DNA of 11,320 nucleotides from JAZLIL01 sp045617405 (GTDB lineage: Bacteria > Bacillota > Clostridia > Lachnospirales > Lachnospiraceae): the NCBI GenBank assembly GCA_045617405.1, contig JAZLIL010000022.1:1-11320 (forward strand), written 5' to 3'. The notes under the pieces were generated by a model. It searched no databases. It was not told the DNA's origin and saw nothing but the letters and a program-made list of their open reading frames with translations. Position numbers and translations under genes: made by a program. Positions 1 through 6,568 of this stretch are shown here, piece after piece (within the stretch, counting starts at the first letter, position 1; the number at the start of each line of letters is the position of its first letter).

Positions 1-225
1 GACTTTGGTGATGGCAAAGTTGATACCCATACCTGCAATAATGGGGATAATGAGTGCAAGCACGATAAATGCGTTTCTGTTAAGTCTCAGAAGCAGCTGA
101 CTTGTAACATAGTGCATGTCGAGCTTTGAGGTGATAATGAAGAAGACGCTGATAATAATAAACAGATACGTAACGGCATACTTTTTAAGATTCTCTTTCA
201 CAGCCGAACCAAAACCATTATTCAT
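1..225 (-). CDS. ABC transporter permease, second subunit (partial, N-terminal 75 aa)
   Basis: This is the beginning of a membrane protein that continues past the left edge of the window. The ATG at 225-223 overlaps the stop of the preceding permease by 8 nt (ATGAATAA). A perfect AGGAGG lies 8 nt upstream, inside the previous gene, so the two are translationally coupled. The 75 visible residues start MNNGFGSAVKENLKKYAV and contain two hydrophobic stretches, at about 18-32 and 53-72. The second ends in PIIAGMGINFAIT, which resembles the early helix of BPD_transp_2 (PF02653) permeases. Its position as the last visible gene of the operon suggests it is the heterodimeric partner of the 691-aa permease, as in other two-permease importers of this superfamily. 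The family call rests on context and a short match, and the substrate is unknown. Confidence 0.8.
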   Translation of the reverse strand, partial: MNNGFGSAVKENLKKYAVTYLFIIISVFFIITSKLDMHYVTSQLLLRLNRNAFIVLALIIPIIAGMGINFAITKV

Positions 226-2293
226 TCTTCGAACCTCCTGACTGTGTAAGTGCGTAAAGGATGATTCCGTTAGAGATCATGATACGCATAACCTCGCTGA
301 GACCGCCGCCGGCAACAACGGCATTCGCCATCTGCTGTCCGAGTGCAAGCACACCCTCAAAGAGGAATACACCGATAATAACATGACCGACCTTTGCTCT
401 CGATGTGGTAGCACCACCGATAAGAATTGCAGATGCGGCGATGAAACCGAGCTGTCTGGGAGCAGTATAAAGCTGCGCATAACCAAAAGCCTGTGAGTAG
501 ATTACGATACCAAGTGCTGCGATACATGTCGAAAGGATTGTACCGAGTGTTCTGTAACGGTCAACATTAAGTCCGCATGCCTGAGCATAGTTGGGATTTG
601 AACCTACTGCTGTCATTGCCACGCCAAGCCTGCTTCTTGAGAACACCCACATTACGCCGCAGGCAAGCAGGAATACGAGAAGAAGTCCCGTGGGAATGTT
701 AATTCCGAACAGCTTGAATGCAAGGAAATTGTCAAGCAGGTGTGCAAACGAATCAAGCAGACTGTGCGTTACACGAAGTCCCTTTCCGCTTAAGAGCCAG
801 ATGATCTTTGTGTTCTTGAAAGGAAGAAGCATCCATCCGATACACATCAGCGAAACGAAGGAGTATCCTACGTAAGTCGAGATTGTCATCTCGTCTCCCT
901 TCATCTTGTTAAGAAGGATTGAATAAGCCCAGCCGAGCGGTATTGCAATCAGGATTCCGGCAACACTTGCAAAAACAAGTGCTGCACCGCCTGTCATGTT
1001 GTATTCGAGTGAAATGACGGTTGCAAGAAGACCTGAGATGCAGCCGAGCGTCATACCCATGTTAAGACCGATACCGCACTGAATACCGGGAAGCATTGCA
1101 AGTACCAGAATTCCGTACATACCCACACGTTCAAGAACGTTTCCGAGCATCAGCGGAACCGAAATGTTATAGAGCATTATTGCCAGACAAAGATAGATAA
1201 AGAACAGGCAGATAATGGTTCTCGGAACACCGAGTTTCCCTGTGAGAGTCTCCCAGAAAATAAGAACTGCCACAAGAAGTGCCGCTGCAATTGCTCCTAT
1301 CATAAGATTCTTTGCATTGGCTGCAAGCATCATCTTGAATGCAGTGCCGCCCGAAAGAAGCCTGTCTGTCTCCTCAGCCTTATAAACAGCGTATCTTTCT
1401 GCAAAATCAAGCGATGCAGAATTTACAATTGTCTGGATGCTCTTCTCAATGTCATCGTAGGTGTTGCCCTTGAGATTCGCAAGATCGGGAATAATTCCCG
1501 AAAGGATTTCAAATACGCTGATAAATGCCTCGTCTCCGGGAACCTTAAGTGCCGTAAGGGACTCCGAAGGAGTAAAGTATGCCTCATCAACTGTAAAGGT
1601 ATCATCTGTCGTTTCGGATACTTCCCCGGTTGTATTTCCCTCCTCGGAACCTTCCGCAGCCAGAGCCTCTTCCTCTGCCTTCTTGTCAGCCTTGTCCTGA
1701 ACCATCTGAACAAGACCGTCAACAAGGTGTGCGTTGGTACTCTCCGAAAGAGCAGGTGAAAGTCCCTTAATTGCCACAGCTACCTGTGCGGGATCAACAT
1801 CTGAAGTGTAAAGAGTCCAGTTGTCGATGCCGTCATAAATTTCAGTGTAGATGTCGGAATAGATTTCCTTTTCCGCTCTCTCAACAGCTGCATAATCAGT
1901 CATGACAGATTCCATGTGGTCAATTGCTGCAGAAAGCTTTTCCTTTGTTGTTTCGTCAACGGTAACATTTGCGTAGGAAGCTTCTGCTTCTGCCCTTGCC
2001 TCAGCCTCTGCCTCTGCGCAAAGCTCGTTTATCTTGTCCGAGCCGAGCTGTCTGAAATCCTTCCTCTTACGAAGCTCTGTCAGCTTGGCTCCGCTTGCCT
2101 TCTTGGCAATACTTGATACAAGTCCGTCAGATGCCGCATGGATAACGGAATTGAATCTCATCTCATTAAGAACCTCAGCAGTTGCATTTCCGCCTCTGAA
2201 AGCAAAGCCGGCAATCGCACCGATAAGGAGGACAGCTGTGATGACCATTACGAGTATGCAGACAACAAGTCTCTGCTTTTTCATGTGTTTCAT
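218..2293 (-). CDS. ABC transporter permease with large N-terminal extracytoplasmic domain (691 aa)
   Basis: This is the membrane subunit of the second importer. Residues 10-32 form one transmembrane helix. About 295 polar residues follow (33-325) and are predicted to lie outside the cell; they contain an Ala/Glu-rich coiled-coil-like stretch at 91-106 and an acidic low-complexity segment at 200-235. The permease core occupies about 328-685, with roughly nine or ten hydrophobic segments. It carries the cytoplasmic coupling-loop pattern of PF02653 permeases (RLGVAMTAVGSNPNYAQACG, 555-574) and the late ILIGGATTS motif (623-631). Ordinary members of the family are about 300-400 aa, so the extra length is the N-terminal domain. 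The ATG overlaps the ATPase stop (ATGA), and GGAGGAGG lies 10 nt upstream. A second ATG at codon 4 is an alternative start. The domain's role is unknown; it might dock or guide the lipoprotein. Confidence 0.9.
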   Translation of the reverse strand: MKHMKKQRLVVCILVMVITAVLLIGAIAGFAFRGGNATAEVLNEMRFNSVIHAASDGLVSSIAKKASGAKLTELRKRKDFRQLGSDKINELCAEAEAEARAEAEASYANVTVDETTKEKLSAAIDHMESVMTDYAAVERAEKEIYSDIYTEIYDGIDNWTLYTSDVDPAQVAVAIKGLSPALSESTNAHLVDGLVQMVQDKADKKAEEEALAAEGSEEGNTTGEVSETTDDTFTVDEAYFTPSESLTALKVPGDEAFISVFEILSGIIPDLANLKGNTYDDIEKSIQTIVNSASLDFAERYAVYKAEETDRLLSGGTAFKMMLAANAKNLMIGAIAAALLVAVLIFWETLTGKLGVPRTIICLFFIYLCLAIMLYNISVPLMLGNVLERVGMYGILVLAMLPGIQCGIGLNMGMTLGCISGLLATVISLEYNMTGGAALVFASVAGILIAIPLGWAYSILLNKMKGDEMTISTYVGYSFVSLMCIGWMLLPFKNTKIIWLLSGKGLRVTHSLLDSFAHLLDNFLAFKLFGINIPTGLLLVFLLACGVMWVFSRSRLGVAMTAVGSNPNYAQACGLNVDRYRTLGTILSTCIAALGIVIYSQAFGYAQLYTAPRQLGFIAASAILIGGATTSRAKVGHVIIGVFLFEGVLALGQQMANAVVAGGGLSEVMRIMISNGIILYALTQSGGSKNE

Positions 2294-3882
2294 AATGCCA
2301 GATCCTCCTCCTTTACCTTTTCTCCGCTCATTGCAAGACCGAAGCTTGCATCAGAGCTGTCGGTACGAAGGATGCCTGCAACCTTTCCTTCGTATACTAT
2401 CGCGATTCTGTCGCAGATGCTTCGAAGCTCCTGGAGTTCCGAAGATACCATGACAATCGTGAGTCCCTGCTCACGGTTAAGCTTTACAAGCGTATCAAGA
2501 ACGAGCTGCTTGGCACCGATATCGATACCACGTGTAGGCTCTGAAACGAACAGGAACCTGGGTCTCATAGCAAGTGCCTTTGCTATGCAGACCTTCTGCT
2601 GATTACCGCCTGAAAGAGTACCTGTCCACTGGGTGGGAGAGGTACATCTGATATCGAGATTTTTAATCATCTCATTTGCGTAAGTCCTGATGGCCTTTGA
2701 GTTCTTAAGATGAAGCACCTTGCTTAAGTACTCACCGTTAATCTGCATTGCGCCGAAAACAATGTTGTCTTCGATTGACTGATCAAGAAGAAGACCTACC
2801 TCTCTTCTGCTCTCCGAAACCATAACAAGACCGGCCTTAAGTGCAGCCTTGGGATTATTGAGTTCGATCTTTTCATCGTTGAACCAGACTTCACCTGTTG
2901 AAGGACGAAGGCCCATGATTCCGTTTGGAATACCGATCTTTCCCTGTCCTGCGAGGCCGCCGATACCGATGATTTCACCTTCCCTGACGTCAAGATCTAC
3001 ACCCTTGACCTCTTCACCCATCATTCCGACCTTAAGATCTCTGATCTTAAGTGCGATTTTATCGGATGCCTTTGTATTCTTTTCCTTAACCCGGAAGAGA
3101 CTCTCATCGCCGTGACCGATCATGAGCTCAGCGAGTTCTTCAACGTTTGTGTCACTCTTTGACTTTGAGGTAACAAGCGTACCGTCACGAAGGATTGTGA
3201 CCGTATCGGCAGCCTGAATAACCTCATCAAGTCTGTGAGTAATGAAGATGATGGCGATTCCCTTTGACGCAATTGTCTTCATTACGCTGATAAGCTGTGC
3301 GGCTTCGCTCTCTGTAAGAACTGCCGTTGGCTCATCAAAGACAAGGAGCTTAATGCCTTCCTTATCAATCTCACGTGCAATCTCAACGAACTGCATGTGG
3401 CCGACAGGAAGTCCCTCAACCTTTGCAAACTCATCTATTCCGATGCCTACAGAATCAAGTGCCTTGCGGCTGTCTGCAGCCATTGCTTTCGTGTCAAGCT
3501 TCTCAAGCTCCTTTCCAAAGATACGGCTCGGTATCCAGGGCCTGGAAATTTCTCTGTTCAATTTAATGTTCTCTGTGATGGTAAAACCGGGAATGAGCAT
3601 AAATTCCTGATGCACCATACCGATACCCATTTCCATTGCATGAATGGGTGATTTAATCGAAGCCTTCTGACCATCGATCAGAACTTCTCCCTCAAAGCCT
3701 CCCGTGTTATGGATGACAGGCATACCAAAAAGCACGTTCATCAGCGTTGACTTACCGGCACCGTTCTCACCGAGGAGAGCATGTATCTCACCCGGCTTAA
3801 CCTTCAGCGTGGCGCCCTTAAGTACATAGTTGCCGCTATATGCCTTTTTGATGTCGTTCATCTCAAGAATATATTCTGACAA
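2290..3882 (-). CDS. ABC transporter ATP-binding protein, fused double NBD (530 aa)
   Basis: This is the cytoplasmic ATPase that should power the adjacent permeases. It has two tandem nucleotide-binding domains, as in RbsA/MglA and YufO/NupA-type proteins. NBD1 is intact: Walker A GENGAGKST (38-46), Q-loop Q92, a signature LPVGHMQ (158-164), Walker B LLVFDEP (179-185) and H-loop H216. NBD2 is degenerate: its Walker A position reads GGLAGQGKI (308-316), the signature LSGGNQQ (423-429) is canonical, and Walker B reads FLFVSEP (443-449) with Ser447 where Asp is expected. The start is a TTG at 3882-3880 with AGGGGG 7 nt upstream; the internal ATG at codon 8 has no comparable site. The gene ends in a 4-nt ATGA overlap with the permease. 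The length is normal for the family, and the substrate is not deducible from this subunit. Confidence 0.95.
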   Translation of the reverse strand: MSEYILEMNDIKKAYSGNYVLKGATLKVKPGEIHALLGENGAGKSTLMNVLFGMPVIHNTGGFEGEVLIDGQKASIKSPIHAMEMGIGMVHQEFMLIPGFTITENIKLNREISRPWIPSRIFGKELEKLDTKAMAADSRKALDSVGIGIDEFAKVEGLPVGHMQFVEIAREIDKEGIKLLVFDEPTAVLTESEAAQLISVMKTIASKGIAIIFITHRLDEVIQAADTVTILRDGTLVTSKSKSDTNVEELAELMIGHGDESLFRVKEKNTKASDKIALKIRDLKVGMMGEEVKGVDLDVREGEIIGIGGLAGQGKIGIPNGIMGLRPSTGEVWFNDEKIELNNPKAALKAGLVMVSESRREVGLLLDQSIEDNIVFGAMQINGEYLSKVLHLKNSKAIRTYANEMIKNLDIRCTSPTQWTGTLSGGNQQKVCIAKALAMRPRFLFVSEPTRGIDIGAKQLVLDTLVKLNREQGLTIVMVSSELQELRSICDRIAIVYEGKVAGILRTDSSDASFGLAMSGEKVKEEDLAL

Positions 3883-3889
3883 AAGATGA

Positions 3890-3895
3890 CCCCCT
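3890..3895 (-). promoter_or_regulatory. Shine-Dalgarno site fixing a TTG start
   Basis: On the minus strand AGGGGG lies 7 nt before the TTG at 3882-3880. It supports the TTG over the ATG seven codons inside the gene. The same arrangement occurs at the paralogous ATPase near 9440. Confidence 0.7.
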
Positions 3896-4013
3896 GACGA
3901 TAATAATATGTTATATTACTTTTTCTAATAATTGCAGTATAAAAAACGTAAGAACGTTAACTCGAAGAATACGAGAAAAACATCATGGCAGATTCACTCG
4001 GCTAAAGTGATAA

Positions 4014-4063
4014 CGCTATAACTCGCTATTTCGCTAACACACAAAAATATTCCTGCTTAGCGA
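4014..4063 (-). repeat. Short TAGCG repeats in the SBP-ATPase gap
   Basis: On the minus strand TAGCG occurs at 4062-4058, 4036-4032, 4028-4024 and 4018-4014. The last three are spaced 8 and 10 nt apart. In addition, TTAGCGA (4057-4063) and TCGCTAA (4031-4037) form a 7-bp inverted repeat. The copies lie between the SBP terminator-like hairpin and the ATPase. They may be protein-binding sites or minor RNA structure; no function is established. Confidence 0.4.
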
Positions 4064-4066
4064 GAT

Positions 4067-4098
4067 AAAGCAGAACTCCGGTGAGGGAGTTCTGCTTT
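4067..4098 (-). terminator. Hairpin downstream of the SBP gene (attenuator or partial terminator)
   Basis: There is a perfect 13-bp stem (4067-4079 with 4086-4098) with a 6-nt loop, 28 nt past the lipoprotein stop. On the minus strand it is followed by only TTTAT, so termination is probably partial. Such hairpins after binding-protein genes commonly stabilise or partially terminate the transcript, so that the SBP is made in excess over the ATPase and permease. Confidence 0.7.
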
Positions 4099-4126
4099 AA
4101 ATTCAACTTACCAATTCACTGTCGAT

Positions 4127-5374
4127 TTACAGATAATCATTAAAATCGATTGCATCGAAGTAGATCAGATAGTAGTTAGAAAGGTTCTTTCCTGTTGCAT
4201 CTGTGTAGGTATCGAGCTTAGCTTCAACGCCTGCTGCATCAGAGAAGCACTTAACAAGAACGGGCTCATCAACCTTGCCGTTTGTCTTGCCTTCTGCATA
4301 GAGGCATGCATACTCGTAAGATGCATTGATCATACCCATGTTAACAGGGATTGACCATGTTGAGAAACGGTTCTGTGCATTGTGATCCTTGAGGTAAGAA
4401 GCGAGGTTCTTGATAGTTCCGTCGATATCGCCGTATGTTGCGTCAAGACCAAATGCCTCGGGGAATCCGTGGTAAGGGCTCGGGCAGCAGGGAAGTGCGT
4501 AGTAAGCATTCTCTTCACCTAAAACTGCCTGCTGAAGTGCAACCTGGATACCGCAGTTTGTGCAGTAGAAGCAAACCTTCTTGCCTGCGTACTCCTGCAT
4601 AACCTTGGGAACATCCTCAAGAACTGCAGCCTGAGCACCTGACATACCTGCATCACCTGTAGGATCGGGACAGTCACGCTCTACGAACTCAATGTTGTAA
4701 CCTTCAGCTGTCTGCTTCATAGCATCACGCTTTGCAACGATTGTCTCGTATGAAAGGTGACGTGCGAAGGAATAATGAACGATAACATCACAGCCCCACT
4801 CATAAGCCTTATCAGCTACCTGGTAGCCGCATCCGATTTCATCAACTGCAAGAACGATGTCAGCTGCAGCTGCGATATCAGCGGGATCCTCTGCGGGAAC
4901 ACCGCAAACAAGGAGGATGTCATCTCTTCCAAGATCGTTAAGAATCTGGGTGTAAGCACTTGTTGCTCCCTGAACGCCCTGAACGAAGATGATAGCCTTA
5001 ACTTCGGGATCGTTAGCGAATGCAATAAGCTTTGAAATAGTAGTCTCAACTTCTGATGAGAAGTTGTCAGGATATGTGTCGGTGATAACCTTTCCCGGAT
5101 ACTTATCCTTAAGTGCGTTTGCAGCGTAGTACTCTTCCTCACCCTGTGAAGTTGTACCTGTCAGAATGGCAACCTTGTAGTTACCTGTTGCTGCGGGTGC
5201 TGCGGGTGCAGGCTCAGCTGCCTTAGGCTCTTCTGCCTTAGGCTCCTCTGCCTTGGGCTCCTCAACTGCGGGAGCGGGTGCAGGCTCAGCCTTCTTCTCT
5301 TCTGCCTTCTGGCCGCATGCTGTTAAAGCAAGAACCATAGCAAGAACGAGCATTACTGATAAAAACTTTTTCAT
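4127..5374 (-). CDS. DUF3798-like substrate-binding lipoprotein of an ABC importer (415 aa)
   Basis: This is the predicted extracytoplasmic binding component of the downstream importer. It has a lipoprotein signal peptide with lipobox LTAC and Cys20 as the lipidated residue. A Pro/Glu/Ala/Lys linker follows (about 21-62, with three EEPKA repeats), and then a periplasmic-binding-protein-like domain from about 65 to 415 that opens with YKVAILTGTTSQGEEEYYAA. From memory of the family this resembles DUF3798 (PF12683), a group of unknown substrate; I could not run a search. It is unusually rich in cysteine: C158, C182, C195, C235, a CxxCxxC at 268-274, C296-C297, C357 and C376. The ATG has AGGAG 8 nt upstream. 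It is the first gene of the operon and is separated from the ATPase by 244 nt containing a hairpin. It could bind a nucleoside-like, sugar or peptide ligand, or possibly a metal-containing one. Confidence 0.85.
   Translation of the reverse strand: MKKFLSVMLVLAMVLALTACGQKAEEKKAEPAPAPAVEEPKAEEPKAEEPKAAEPAPAAPAATGNYKVAILTGTTSQGEEEYYAANALKDKYPGKVITDTYPDNFSSEVETTISKLIAFANDPEVKAIIFVQGVQGATSAYTQILNDLGRDDILLVCGVPAEDPADIAAAADIVLAVDEIGCGYQVADKAYEWGCDVIVHYSFARHLSYETIVAKRDAMKQTAEGYNIEFVERDCPDPTGDAGMSGAQAAVLEDVPKVMQEYAGKKVCFYCTNCGIQVALQQAVLGEENAYYALPCCPSPYHGFPEAFGLDATYGDIDGTIKNLASYLKDHNAQNRFSTWSIPVNMGMINASYEYACLYAEGKTNGKVDEPVLVKCFSDAAGVEAKLDTYTDATGKNLSNYYLIYFDAIDFNDYL
5211..5263 (-). repeat. 15-bp tandem repeat encoding the AEEPK linker
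   Basis: About three and a half 15-bp units beginning GGCTC (plus strand, at 5211, 5226, 5241 and 5256) lie inside the lipoprotein gene. They encode the EEPKA repeats of the linker that tethers the binding domain to the membrane. Unit number could vary between strains without a frameshift. Confidence 0.75.
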
Positions 5375-5431
5375 GTTTTCTCTCCTCTTCTACATTTTTA
5401 ATACATCAGCCTGTTAAAGCGGCGATGTACC

Positions 5432-5443
5432 CGTGTTTACACG
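5432..5443. promoter_or_regulatory. Palindrome at the transcription start (candidate operator)
   Basis: CGTGTTTACACG pairs CGTGT with ACACG around a 2-bp centre. It begins 8 bp downstream of the -10 box at 5451-5456, so it overlaps the expected start point. That is a typical repressor position. No regulator is encoded in the window, so the operator role is inferred. Confidence 0.45.
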
Positions 5444-5450
5444 ACGTCTC

Positions 5451-5479
5451 ATTATAACATCTTTCAGACATTCAGTCAA
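5451..5479 (-). promoter_or_regulatory. Sigma-A promoter of the DUF3798-like importer operon
   Basis: On the minus strand TTGACT (5479-5474) is followed, after exactly 17 nt, by a consensus TATAAT (5456-5451). Transcription should start near 5444, leaving about 70 nt of leader before the ATG at 5374. This is the clearest promoter in the window. Confidence 0.85.
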
Positions 5480-5562
5480 CACGATTTGCAATTTTCTCCA
5501 AATTTCATAAATTGTGTGTAAAATTCATTCGATACATGTTTCCAAAAACTGTTGAAAATGTT

Positions 5563-5584
5563 GAAAAAGAGGCCGAAGCCTCTT
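5563..5584 (-). terminator. UUCG-loop terminator on the minus strand
   Basis: On the minus strand the stem AAGAGGC / GCCTCTT encloses a TTCG tetraloop and runs into five Ts. No T run follows it on the plus strand. It lies upstream of the importer promoter, and no minus-strand gene precedes it. It would therefore stop antisense or read-through transcription, or end an unannotated small RNA. Confidence 0.65.
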
Positions 5585-5604
5585 CCAAAGCAGTAAAACA
5601 ATAA

Positions 5605-5633
5605 TTGTATATTATGAATGCTTATGCTACTAT
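5605..5633 (+). promoter_or_regulatory. Promoter of the HAD phosphatase gene
   Basis: TTGTAT (5605-5610), a 17-nt spacer, then TACTAT (5628-5633) preceded by TGC, an extended -10 element. The start point would be near 5640, giving a leader of about 115 nt before the ATG at 5755. Confidence 0.6.
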
Positions 5634-5639
5634 TATCAA

Positions 5640-5754
5640 AAAGACAGTGCAATGCGACGTATTGAGAATGAGGTGGATTTAGATACCCGGTGATAACCGG
5701 GAGAAAGGAATAAATCCAATCACCATCTAAGATGATTGGATTATACGTGACAAA
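5640..5754 (+). promoter_or_regulatory. Structured 5' leader with mutually exclusive hairpins
   Basis: Hairpin A pairs TGGATTTA (5674-5681) with TAAATCCA (5711-5718) and encloses the stem CCCGGT/ACCGGG (5686-5691/5696-5701, GATA loop). Hairpin B pairs AATCCAATCA (5713-5722) with TGATTGGATT (5733-5742). The two share 5713-5718, so only one can form at a time. ACGTAT (5657-5662) can pair with ATACGT (5743-5748), closing a junction around them. Hairpin B ends 12 nt before the start codon, and no good Shine-Dalgarno sequence is visible there, so control of translation is plausible. I do not recognise a known riboswitch class. Confidence 0.55.
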
Positions 5755-6369
5755 ATGATAAAAAACGTTATCTTTGATATCGGCGGAGTGCTGATGGATT
5801 ACAAATGGATTGAGGTTGTCATGAGCTATGGTCTTTCCCGTGAACAAGCGGATGAGATGGGCAGAAAATTTTTACGTCACCGAACCTGGCACGATCTTGA
5901 CCGGGGCGTCATCACCGAAGAGGAAGCCATTGAAGCCTACGAAGCGGAATATCCCGAGGCAGGAGATCTTTTTAGATTTTTCTTTGCACACAAGGGAGAT
6001 CTTGATATTCCGAGGACTGAGGTCATGGAACGCTTCTACAAACTGAAAAAGGCAGGCTACCGGATCTATCTTCTCTCAAACTACTCAAAAGGCCTCTTCG
6101 AAGCTCACTACAAAGACATTTCCTTCAACAACCTCATTGACGGAAAGGTAATTTCCTACGAGGACCATCTGATGAAGCCCGAGCCCGAAATCTACGAGCG
6201 TCTTCTTTCCAAGTATGACCTTGTTCCCGAAGAATGCATTTTCTTCGATGACCGCGACGACAACGTTGAGGCTGCAAAAAAGCTTCGCATCAACGCCTAC
6301 AGAACTCTCACGAGTGAAGATGTCATTTATCACATCAGAAAGCTTCTTGATATTGCGGAGAATCAATAG
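5755..6369 (+). CDS. HAD-superfamily (subfamily IA, YihX-like) phosphatase, 204 aa
   Basis: This is a predicted cytoplasmic phosphomonoesterase. All HAD motifs are placed as expected: motif I VIFDIGGVL with nucleophile Asp8, an alpha-helical cap region (about 15-85), motif II LLSNYS with Ser108, motif III Lys141 in MKPEPEIYERL, and motif IV IFFDDRDDN with Asp165/Asp166. Motif I reads DIG rather than DxD. This is usual in the YihX-like branch, whose E. coli member dephosphorylates glucose 1-phosphate, so it is not a sign of inactivity. The length of about 200 aa is normal. The gene is alone on the plus strand, divergent from the DUF3798-like operon and convergent with the monosaccharide importer. 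The ATG is chosen because MIKNVIFD is the standard family N-terminus, although its ribosome binding site is poor. A sugar-phosphate substrate is likely but not demonstrable. Confidence 0.92.
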   Translation: MIKNVIFDIGGVLMDYKWIEVVMSYGLSREQADEMGRKFLRHRTWHDLDRGVITEEEAIEAYEAEYPEAGDLFRFFFAHKGDLDIPRTEVMERFYKLKKAGYRIYLLSNYSKGLFEAHYKDISFNNLIDGKVISYEDHLMKPEPEIYERLLSKYDLVPEECIFFDDRDDNVEAAKKLRINAYRTLTSEDVIYHIRKLLDIAENQ

Positions 6370-6416
6370 CGCAGCCCATAAACATACGCATCCTCACCAA
6401 GCATCTTATTACGGGG

Positions 6417-6449
6417 CGCACTTTACCGAAATGTATAGGACGCTTTTTC
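6417..6449 (-). repeat. 33-bp direct repeat, copy 1
   Basis: It starts CGCACTTTACCGAAATG on the plus strand and matches copy 2 (6488-6520) at 30 of 33 positions, 71 bp away. On the minus strand it can be read as KKRPIHFGKVR. Confidence 0.8.
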
Positions 6450-6487
6450 GCATGCGACATTTGCACCGCCGTCAACGTTAGCTGAAA

Positions 6488-6520
6488 CGCACTTTTCCGA
6501 AATATATAGGACGCTTCTTC
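6488..6520 (-). repeat. 33-bp direct repeat, copy 2
   Basis: It starts CGCACTTTTCCGAAATA on the plus strand and differs from copy 1 at three positions. The minus-strand reading is KKRPIYFGKVR, in a different frame relative to copy 1. Confidence 0.8.
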
Positions 6521-6568
6521 CATTCAATGCTATTCGCAATCCGCTTCGCTGCTTGCTCATATAAAAGT

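Noticed and set aside
3901..3960. Possible internal promoter for the ATPase (TATACT near 3937, with AACGT-TCTT-ACGTT palindrome)
   Set aside because: No acceptable -35 box lies 16-18 nt upstream of TATACT, so the evidence is too weak for a feature.
5755..5790. HAD motif I reads DIG instead of DxD, suggesting an inactive enzyme
   Set aside because: The YihX-like branch commonly has DLG or DIG at this position, and all other motif residues are present.
5476..5847. Minus-strand reading frame of 123 codons between the divergent genes
   Set aside because: It overlaps two promoters, a terminator and the start of the phosphatase gene, and has no family resemblance or ribosome site.
6417..6520. Possible CRISPR array from the two 33-bp repeats
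   Set aside because: There are only two copies, they are imperfect, with a 38-nt gap, no further units and no cas genes.
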